Below, one piece after another: positions 57,874-64,000 of a stretch of DNA of 64,000 nucleotides; within the stretch, counting starts at the first letter, position 1, and each line of letters begins with the position of its first letter. This stretch comes from Alphaproteobacteria bacterium (GTDB lineage Bacteria; Pseudomonadota; Alphaproteobacteria; Rhizobiales; BM303). The translations under genes and the position numbers were made by a program. The notes under the pieces were generated by a model. It had not been told where the DNA came from. It searched no databases and saw only the letters and a list, made by a program, of their open reading frames with translations. The stretch spans positions 16,066 through 80,065 of the forward strand of contig JAJRYE010000025.1 in NCBI GenBank assembly GCA_024275895.1, written 5' to 3'.

Positions 57874-59514
57874 ATGTTAGACAAAACCCGGCTTGAGGAA
57901 ATCAATGTGGGTAGGGTGCTTGCCAGGGGCGGCTATCCGAATGAGGTGCGGGAGATTATTGCGCAGGAGCGGCTGTTGCCCGGCGGGCTTGTCAACCGCC
58001 TGCACCGGCAGTTTCCGCAATATTCCGCCCTTGCCAGCACCGCTGCGCCGATATTCACCGGGCGGGAGAATTATACCGGGCTGAAGGGGTTTCGCCAGGT
58101 GGTGGAGATTTTGCGCGCGGCGGGGATTGATATCGGTCATGTTGATGAGCGCGAATTGTTCGTTGAGGTTTACCGCTTCTTGGCCACGCGCCACACTTTA
58201 AACAGCATTGACTGGACGAATTACGAGACCGATTCCGTGTTTCAACTGGTGTTTCCCCAGCCGGGGATGATTGCCGGTGATGTCGTCAAGGCCTATCTGG
58301 CAGCGGAAAAGGGGGCTGAACGCAGTAAAGTTGCCAATGAATACATGAAGGCAACCAACCCGCATGACGGCAATCAGCAACTCAACAAGCCATGGTTTGA
58401 AAATGAAGACGGGGTGCTTGAGGTGCTGGCCGGATCGCAACATAAATACCCCCAGACCCAGCTCATATTCGATCAATCGACCCAGCATTGTTTTTCATTT
58501 TGCACCTATTGCTTCCGTCATGCCCAGGTGCGCGGTGACGAGGATATGTTTCTTCAGCACGATATTGCGCAAATTCATGAGTATCTGCGCCAGCACAAGG
58601 AGGTTACCGATTTGCTGATCACCGGCGGCGATGGCGGTTTCATGCCGCCCGAACGGCTGGCGCAATATGTCGAGCCTTTGTTTGAGGACCCCGAATTGCT
58701 GCATATCCGCACCGTGCGCCTTGCCACAAGGGTTTTGACTTTTTCGCCGGAACAGGTTTTGACACGCAAATACGAAAAGATGCTGGCCCTGTTTGACAAG
58801 ATTCATGAAAACGGCATTCAGCTGGCGTGGATGGCGCATTTTTCAACCCCGAGGGAGTTGCTCAATCCCATGGTGATCGCTGCCACCCGGCGCTTGCAGA
58901 GCCACGGCGTGGTGCTGCGCTCCCAAAGCCCGATGATGAAGCATATCAGCCTGTTCGCCAAAGAGGACGGCGCGATCGATATTGATAAATCGGCGCAAAA
59001 CTGGATTGACCTGGCCAATATTCTTGGCACATTGCATATCGGCTTTCATTCCATGTATTGCGCCCGGCCCACCGGTGAGCATCATTACTATACCGCGCCG
59101 CTTGCCGATGTGGTGCGGATATTCGATCAGGTTTACCGCTCGCTTCCCTCCATCAACCGCCCCTCGCGCCATATCTCGATGACCACATCGGCGGGAAAGA
59201 TGTCGCTGATGGGGTTTTCGCAAATCAATGGCGAGACGGTGTTTGCGCTCAAGTTCAACGAGGCGCGCAATATGAAATGGATGGATACGGTGTTCCACGC
59301 CAAATATGACGCAAAGACCAATAACGTCTCGCTGCTTACCCCGATCGAGGGCAATTCGTTTTTCTTTGAGGAGGAGTTGGCGCAAATCGAAGCGGAACTG
59401 GAAAAGTCCCTCTCCGACGCCATGGCCGCGGCCAAGAGCGTTCATATGGACCACACATTACAGACTGACCAGTCGGCAGAACCGGACTTTCCGCCAGCGC
59501 ATCAGGGTTGCTGA
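57874..59514 (+). CDS. KamA-family radical SAM protein (lysine 2,3-aminomutase-like), substrate uncertain
   Basis: 546 aa, longer than lysine 2,3-aminomutase (about 416), mainly by an N-terminal extension. The 4Fe-4S/SAM motif CFSFCTYC has Cys206, 210 and 213 (CX3CX2C). The likely PLP lysine is in MTTSAGKMSLMG, replacing the PGGGGK of known aminomutases. The segment FHSMYCARPTGEHHYY matches the place of the lysine-binding Asp293 of the clostridial enzyme but lacks it. It would shift an amino group from C2 to C3 of an amino acid. First gene of a four-gene operon. Substrate may not be lysine. Confidence 0.8.
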   Translation: MLDKTRLEEINVGRVLARGGYPNEVREIIAQERLLPGGLVNRLHRQFPQYSALASTAAPIFTGRENYTGLKGFRQVVEILRAAGIDIGHVDERELFVEVYRFLATRHTLNSIDWTNYETDSVFQLVFPQPGMIAGDVVKAYLAAEKGAERSKVANEYMKATNPHDGNQQLNKPWFENEDGVLEVLAGSQHKYPQTQLIFDQSTQHCFSFCTYCFRHAQVRGDEDMFLQHDIAQIHEYLRQHKEVTDLLITGGDGGFMPPERLAQYVEPLFEDPELLHIRTVRLATRVLTFSPEQVLTRKYEKMLALFDKIHENGIQLAWMAHFSTPRELLNPMVIAATRRLQSHGVVLRSQSPMMKHISLFAKEDGAIDIDKSAQNWIDLANILGTLHIGFHSMYCARPTGEHHYYTAPLADVVRIFDQVYRSLPSINRPSRHISMTTSAGKMSLMGFSQINGETVFALKFNEARNMKWMDTVFHAKYDAKTNNVSLLTPIEGNSFFFEEELAQIEAELEKSLSDAMAAAKSVHMDHTLQTDQSAEPDFPPAHQGC

Positions 59515-59528
59515 ACGGGGGTGAAGAC

Positions 59529-60863
59529 ATGGCCAACACCTTATCCGCCAAAAGCGCTGCCCTGTTTGAACAGGCAAAGAAGGTTCTGCCCGGCGGGGTG
59601 AGCCGCAACACCTTGCTGCGCGGCTCGCATCCGCTTTACGCCGCTTTTGGCAAGGGCTGCAAGGTCACGGATATTGACGGGGTGGAGCGGATTGACTTTG
59701 CCAATAACATGGCCTCGCATATTCACGGCCATGCCTATGGGCCGATTGTGGAGGCGGTGGCGGCGCAGTTGCGGCGCGGCACCGCCTTTACTCTGGCAAC
59801 CGAAGCGGAGGTCCGCTTTGCCGAGCATCTTTGCGCCCGCTCTCCCGCTTTCGATAAAATCCGGTTTGTCAATTCGGGAACCGAGGCGGTGATGGCGGCG
59901 ATCAAGGCGGCGCGCGCCTTTACCGGAAGGGCGAAAATTGCCAAGGTTGAGGGCAGTTATCACGGCGCTTATGATTTTGCCGAAGTCTCGCAAGAATCGA
60001 CGCCGGCAAACTGGGGCGATGCGGCGCACCCTGAAGCCGTGCCGCTGGCGGTGGGCACACCGGCGGGCATTGCGGCGGAAATGGTCATTATCCCCTTTAA
60101 CGATCCGGATCGGGCGCTCGCCATTCTGGATGAGCATAAGGGGCAGATTGCCGCAGTGCTCATTGATCCCGTCCCGCACCGGATCGGTCTGGTTCCGGCG
60201 GGGCAGGATTTTGCCGGGACAATGGCAAAATGGACGCAGGATAACGGCGCCTTGCTGATTTTTGATGAGGTAATCACCTATCGCAATGAAGAGGGGGGGA
60301 TGCAGGCGCGCTTCAATATCAGGCCGGATCTGACCGCCCTGGGCAAGATGATCGGCGGCGGCTTTCCCGTTGGCGCGCTGGCGGGGCGCGCGGAGGTTAT
60401 GGATGTGTTTGTGAGCGGGGCAAAAGGCCTGCGGCTTCCTCATTCGGGCACGTTTTCTGCCAATCCGGTGACCATGACGGCGGGGCTTGTCGCCATGGCG
60501 CATTTTGATAAGGCTGGGGTTACCCGTCTCAATGCGCTGGGCGATTACGCCCGCAAGGGGCTGGCCGAGGTCATAAGACAAGCGGATGTGGCGGCCAGCG
60601 TGAGCGGGACGGGCTCGCTTTTGCGCCTGCACCTGAAAGAGCAGCCGCCGCGCAACTACCGCGAGGCCTATCTTTCCGGCGATGAAAAACGCGCTCTCAG
60701 CGCCCTGATCGAGGCGCTGTATGATGAGGGCATGATTATGATTCATACCGGCGCGGCGGCGCTCTCGACCCCGATGGGACGGGGGGACATCGACCGGCTT
60801 TGCGGCGCTGTTTTAAAATCGCTTTTGTCCATCAGGGCGCTGATGGACAAAATCAATTCTTGA
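59529..60863 (+). CDS. Class III aminotransferase, glutamate-1-semialdehyde aminomutase-like
   Basis: 444-aa PLP enzyme from ATG 59529 (GGGGGTGAAG upstream). The start resembles GSAM (ALFEQAKKVLPGGVSRNTLL), RFVNSGTEAVMAAIKAARAFTGR binds the phosphate, LLIFDEVIT holds the Asp to PLP N1, and TALGKMIGGGFPVGALAG carries the Schiff-base Lys. True GSAM for haem is unlikely in this place; a transaminase or aminomutase for a beta-amino or omega-amino acid is more likely. 15 bases after the kamA-like gene. Confidence 0.85.
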   Translation: MANTLSAKSAALFEQAKKVLPGGVSRNTLLRGSHPLYAAFGKGCKVTDIDGVERIDFANNMASHIHGHAYGPIVEAVAAQLRRGTAFTLATEAEVRFAEHLCARSPAFDKIRFVNSGTEAVMAAIKAARAFTGRAKIAKVEGSYHGAYDFAEVSQESTPANWGDAAHPEAVPLAVGTPAGIAAEMVIIPFNDPDRALAILDEHKGQIAAVLIDPVPHRIGLVPAGQDFAGTMAKWTQDNGALLIFDEVITYRNEEGGMQARFNIRPDLTALGKMIGGGFPVGALAGRAEVMDVFVSGAKGLRLPHSGTFSANPVTMTAGLVAMAHFDKAGVTRLNALGDYARKGLAEVIRQADVAASVSGTGSLLRLHLKEQPPRNYREAYLSGDEKRALSALIEALYDEGMIMIHTGAAALSTPMGRGDIDRLCGAVLKSLLSIRALMDKINS

Positions 60864-60904
60864 AAATCAAACCTTGCCGATATGGCATTTTGGAGGAACG
60901 GGGA

Positions 60905-62404
60905 ATGAACCATCGGGAAATTCTTGAGGCTGCCGGTTTGAGAAAAGGCGAGATATCGGGCGGAACGCTGGTCGTCCACACGCCTGTTGACGGTTCGGAG
61001 ATTGCGCGGCTTAGCTGCCACAGCCCGGACGAAGTGCGCGCCAAGATCAACAGCGGCGCGGCGGCTTTTCAAAGCTGGCGCAGCGTTCCTGCACCGCGGC
61101 GCGGCGAACTGGTGCGGCTGATCGGCGAGGAATTGCGGGCGCAAAAGGATAATCTCGGCGCTCTGGTGACCCTTGAATGCGGCAAAATCCTGCAAGAGGG
61201 GCTGGGAGAGGTGCAGGAGATGATCGATATTTGTGATTTTGCCGTCGGGCTTTCGCGCCAGCTTTACGGGCTGACGATTGCCTCGGAGCGGCCGGGTCAT
61301 TCCATGCGCGAGAGTTGGCACCCGCTGGGGCTGTGCGGCATTATCACGGCGTTTAATTTCCCCGTTGCGCCGTGGTGCTGGAATGCGGCGCTGGCGCTGG
61401 TCTGCGGCGATCCGGTGATCTGGAAACCCTCGGAGAAAACCCCGCTCACATCGCTGGCGGTTCAGAAGATTTGTCAGCGGGCGATGGCGAAGTTCGGCGA
61501 TGCGCCTGAAGGGCTCATTCAGGTGATAACCGGCGAGCGTGAGACCGGCGAAATTCTCACTTCGGATTCGCGGGTGGCGATCGTCTCGGCCACCGGCTCG
61601 ACCCGCATGGGCCATGCGGTTGGGATGGCAATGGCGCGGCGTTTTGGCCGCTGCATTTTAGAGCTTGGCGGCAATAATGCCATGATTGTCGCCCCTTCGG
61701 CCGATCTGGAGATGGCCTTGCGCGCCATTGTGTTTTCCGCTGTCGGCACCGCTGGGCAGCGCTGCACGTCATTGCGGCGGCTGATTGTACATGAGGATAT
61801 CTGTGGCCAGCTTATCCCGCGCCTGAAAAGCGTGTATTCCGGCCTTGCCATCGGCGATCCGCTTGCTGCGGGTACGCTTGTGGGACCGCTGATTGACAGG
61901 GATGCTTTTGAGGCGATGGAAAAGGCGCTGGCGCAGGTGCGGGCCGATGGCGGGCGGGTGCATGGCGGCGGAAGGGCGCTGGGGAATACCTTCCCGGAAG
62001 CCTGTTATGTTCATCCGGCCATTGCGGAAATGCCAGGGCAAACGGAGATAGTCAAACGCGAGACCTTCGCGCCCATTCTTTATGTGATGACATATAAGGA
62101 GCTTGATGAAGCAATTGCGATGCAGAACGATGTGCCGCAGGGGCTTTCCTCGTGCATTTTCTCGACTGATCTGCGCGAGAGCGAATATTTCCTTTCCGCT
62201 GCGGGTTCCGATTGCGGTATTGCCAATGTCAATATCGGGCCGTCGGGGGCGGAGATCGGCGGCGCGTTCGGCGGCGAGAAGGAAACCGGCGGCGGACGTG
62301 AATCGGGCTCGGATGCCTGGCGCGGCTATATGCGCCGCCAGACCAATACGGTGAATTATTCGCGCGAGCTGCCGCTGGCGCAGGGGATCAAATTTGAGAT
62401 TTAA
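60905..62404 (+). CDS. ALDH7-family aldehyde dehydrogenase (piperideine-6-carboxylate/aminoadipate semialdehyde type)
   Basis: 499 aa from ATG 60905 (GGAGGAACGGGG upstream). WKPSEKTPLTSLAV, ILELGGNNA (general base Glu) and GTAGQRCTSLRR (catalytic Cys) are the ALDH core. The end GGAFGGEKETGGGRESGSDAW followed by RRQTNTVNYSRELPLAQGIKF is close to antiquitin (ALDH7A1) and bacterial AmaB, which oxidise the lysine-derived semialdehyde to 2-aminoadipate. This is the strongest evidence for a lysine-type pathway. Confidence 0.88.
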   Translation: MNHREILEAAGLRKGEISGGTLVVHTPVDGSEIARLSCHSPDEVRAKINSGAAAFQSWRSVPAPRRGELVRLIGEELRAQKDNLGALVTLECGKILQEGLGEVQEMIDICDFAVGLSRQLYGLTIASERPGHSMRESWHPLGLCGIITAFNFPVAPWCWNAALALVCGDPVIWKPSEKTPLTSLAVQKICQRAMAKFGDAPEGLIQVITGERETGEILTSDSRVAIVSATGSTRMGHAVGMAMARRFGRCILELGGNNAMIVAPSADLEMALRAIVFSAVGTAGQRCTSLRRLIVHEDICGQLIPRLKSVYSGLAIGDPLAAGTLVGPLIDRDAFEAMEKALAQVRADGGRVHGGGRALGNTFPEACYVHPAIAEMPGQTEIVKRETFAPILYVMTYKELDEAIAMQNDVPQGLSSCIFSTDLRESEYFLSAAGSDCGIANVNIGPSGAEIGGAFGGEKETGGGRESGSDAWRGYMRRQTNTVNYSRELPLAQGIKFEI

Positions 62405-62418
62405 GGGGCGTTTTGACC

Positions 62419-63489
62419 ATGTCATTCAATAAGATTGCCGTTCTCGGTCTTGGCAAGGTCGGGAAACTGGCCGCCAAACTGCTGCATGAATCGGGCTTTG
62501 AAGTTGCCGGCTATGATCAGCATATGCTGCGCGAGGAACTGCCGTTTCCCGTTCGGGATGCGGATTTAACCTCAATGGAGGCTTTGGAACGTGAATTTTC
62601 CCAGGTTGAAGCGGTGTTGTCGTGCCTGCCCTATCATCTGAATGTGGATGTGGCCAGGGCGGCGCACGGGGCGGGGGTGCATTATTTTGATCTTACCGAG
62701 GATGTGCCGACCACAAAGGCGATTATAGAGCTGGGCAAAAGCTCAAAAGGGCTGATGGCGCCGCAATGCGGCCTCGCGCCGGGCTTTGTCGGCATTGTCG
62801 GCGCCTCGCAGATCGCCGCTTTTGACAAATGCCGCGCGGTGCGCATGCGGGTCGGCGCCCTGCCGCAAAACCCCACCGGATTGCTGGGCTATGCCTTTAA
62901 CTGGTCGCCCGAAGGGGTGGTGAATGAATATTTGAATGATTGCGAGGTGATCGAGGAGGGGGTGCGCAAATGGGTCTCGCCGATGGAGTGGCACGAGATG
63001 CTCTATATCGACGGGGTCAAGCTGGAGGCGTTTACCACTTCGGGCGGGCTCGGCACCATGTGCGATACCTATCTGGGGCAAGTCGATAACATCGACTACA
63101 AGACCATGCGCTATCCGGGGCATATGAAGATGATGAATTTCTTTTTTCATGAGCTTCTCATGCGCGAGCGGCGCGAAATTGCCGGTGAAATTCTTACCTA
63201 TGCCAAACCGCCGGTGGAAGATGATGTGGTTTATGTGCATGTCTCTTCCGAAGGGGTGATCGACGGGCGTTTGCAACGAAAAGAGTTCGTTCGCGGCTAC
63301 CGCCCGATCGTGATTGCCGGCGCGGCGCAAACGGCGATTGCCTGGACGACTTCAGGCTCGGTGGTGGCGGTTATCGAGATGGTGCGCGGCGGGGTTTTGC
63401 CACAGCGCGGTTTCCTGAAGCAGGAAGATATTCCGCTTGAGGCGTTTTTATTGACGGCAACGGGAAGCCTTTATGCCCGGGAAGGGTAA
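62419..63489 (+). CDS. Saccharopine dehydrogenase-like / lysine 6-dehydrogenase-like protein
   Basis: 356 aa from ATG 62419 (AAGGGG upstream; the track's TTG adds two residues). NAD(P) fold KIAVLGLGKVGKLAAKLLHESG, then LSCLPYHLNVDVARAAHGAGVHYFDL and LMAPQCGLAPGFVGIVGA, typical of the saccharopine dehydrogenase superfamily. With ALDH7 next to it, lysine to aminoadipate semialdehyde (LysDH reaction) is likely. It ends the operon. Confidence 0.85.
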   Translation: MSFNKIAVLGLGKVGKLAAKLLHESGFEVAGYDQHMLREELPFPVRDADLTSMEALEREFSQVEAVLSCLPYHLNVDVARAAHGAGVHYFDLTEDVPTTKAIIELGKSSKGLMAPQCGLAPGFVGIVGASQIAAFDKCRAVRMRVGALPQNPTGLLGYAFNWSPEGVVNEYLNDCEVIEEGVRKWVSPMEWHEMLYIDGVKLEAFTTSGGLGTMCDTYLGQVDNIDYKTMRYPGHMKMMNFFFHELLMRERREIAGEILTYAKPPVEDDVVYVHVSSEGVIDGRLQRKEFVRGYRPIVIAGAAQTAIAWTTSGSVVAVIEMVRGGVLPQRGFLKQEDIPLEAFLLTATGSLYAREG

Positions 63490-63660
63490 AGAGGGCGGAC
63501 TGGTGCCGATACAATCAAAAGGTGAGGCACGATAACCTGCCATGTGCCGGATAGTTACTTTCCGGTTAACGGAAGCGGGTGCCAGCCAGCTTTCCGGATT
63601 TGCTTCGGGTATTTGCCGGGTAAAATTGTAACGCATTGATAAACAAGAAATAAAGTCAAG

Positions 63661-63676
63661 TGGCATAATTCCTGCT
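63661..63676 (+). promoter_or_regulatory. Sigma-54-type promoter before the hydrogenase gene
   Basis: TGGCATAATTCCTGCT has GG and GC 12 bases apart and fits TGGCACGN4TTGCW except at three places. It lies 74 bases before the hydrogenase ATG, with a predicted start near 63687. A TTG-N5-CAA at 63636-63646 resembles the HupR/HoxA half-site pattern but could be chance. Hydrogenase operons are often sigma-54 dependent. Confidence 0.6.
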
Positions 63677-63749
63677 GAAGCTCTCTTCAAGTGACGCCGT
63701 TTCGAGCGTCAATTCGCAGCGTCTGAAAACAGGCATTCCGGGGGAGCTT

Positions 63750-64000
63750 ATGGCCAATCGCAGCTTTGAAACCGATGATTTTGATTTTTCCAAAATTGAG
63801 AAACGGCTGGGCGTATCGCGCCGGGTGTTCTTGCAATTTTGCACCGGCGTTGCCGCCTCGTTAGGGCTTTCCACCAAAGGGGCGATGGCGATGGCGAAGG
63901 CGGTGGCCGAGCCCAGGAGGCGTCCGCCGGTGATCTGGCTGCATGGCCAGGAATGCACCGGGCCGACAGAATCCTTGCTGCGTTCGGAGCAGCCGAGCCT
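63750..64000 (+). CDS. [NiFe]-hydrogenase small subunit, Tat-exported, cut by window edge
   Basis: The first 83 codons only; the frame runs off the right edge. GGGGGAG lies just before the ATG at 63750. Residues 23-40 are the twin-arginine signal SRRVFLQFCTGVAASLGL, typical of uptake-hydrogenase small subunits. RPPVIWLHGQECTGPTESLL (59-78) is the start of the mature protein and proximal-cluster motif. The second Cys of the usual ECTGC is Pro72 here. It would pass electrons from H2 oxidation in the periplasm. The large subunit should follow outside the window. Confidence 0.85.
   Translation, partial: MANRSFETDDFDFSKIEKRLGVSRRVFLQFCTGVAASLGLSTKGAMAMAKAVAEPRRRPPVIWLHGQECTGPTESLLRSEQPS

Noticed and set aside
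59541-60746. 401-aa antisense ORF
   Set aside because: Shadow of the aminotransferase with its PLP motifs.
1-64000. CRISPR arrays, tRNA/rRNA genes, prophage, IS elements
   Set aside because: No regularly spaced repeats, no tRNA cloverleaf with CCA-type end, no transposase, integrase or phage structural gene recognised.

Overview
The window reads as chromosomal DNA of an alphaproteobacterium, possibly Hyphomicrobiales-like (order uncertain). Support: a short-type proS followed by lolC-lolD with ATGA overlaps, an IalB-family periplasmic protein, a heterotetrameric sarcosine oxidase operon soxBDAG, a GlxA-type regulator, TctCBA-type transporters and an alphaproteobacterial-style chemoreceptor. 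No rRNA, tRNA, CRISPR array, IS element or phage gene was recognised. Both edge genes (ialB-like at left, [NiFe]-hydrogenase small subunit at right) are cut by the window.

Layout. 1-12.6 kb: mixed metabolism and housekeeping (orphan YejA-like binding protein, degenerate adenylating enzyme, mobB, CaiB-family racemase/CoA-transferase, UbiH-family hydroxylase, DUF2259 protein, lolD-lolC-proS). 12.7-13.0 kb: a probable small RNA gene with its own promoter and terminator. 13.2-19.3 kb: chemoreceptor, then a phosphate block (a frameshifted Na/Pi cotransporter with PhoU-like domain, and a PiT permease with a candidate Pho box). 20.5-37.2 kb: the most coherent accessory system, for methylated amines: a dimethylglycine dehydrogenase-like flavoprotein, a GlxA-type regulator, soxBDAG, a pyrrolysine-free MttB-family methyltransferase, a corrinoid protein, DUF1638, MetV-like and MetF-like proteins, a methyl-H4folate:corrinoid methyltransferase and a RACo-type activator. 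Together they could take glycine betaine stepwise to glycine and send the methyl groups into folate.

37.2-49.3 kb: DMT and MFS transporters, a tctC-tctB / tctA set split by small gene-DUF47-PiT, two CYTH-like proteins, a universal stress protein and an intact Na/Pi cotransporter. 49.3-53.7 kb: metal-related genes (SHOCT, CcdA-like, DUF411, merA-merP-merT, divergent merR). 53.7-56.6 kb: phoR and phoB survive, but the pst-phoU genes normally between them are reduced to fused fragments (frameshifted and internally deleted pstS, a scrap of Pst permease, the tail of phoU), while a good Pho box still precedes the wreck. The cell may therefore depend on the low-affinity phosphate carriers of which this window holds four loci.

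56.6-63.5 kb: a LysR regulator diverges from a four-gene operon of KamA-like radical SAM enzyme, class III aminotransferase, ALDH7 (antiquitin-like) and lysine dehydrogenase-like protein, pointing to lysine or a related diamino acid. 63.66 kb to the end: a sigma-54-type promoter precedes a Tat-exported [NiFe]-hydrogenase small subunit. All family assignments were made by eye from motifs; no database search was run.
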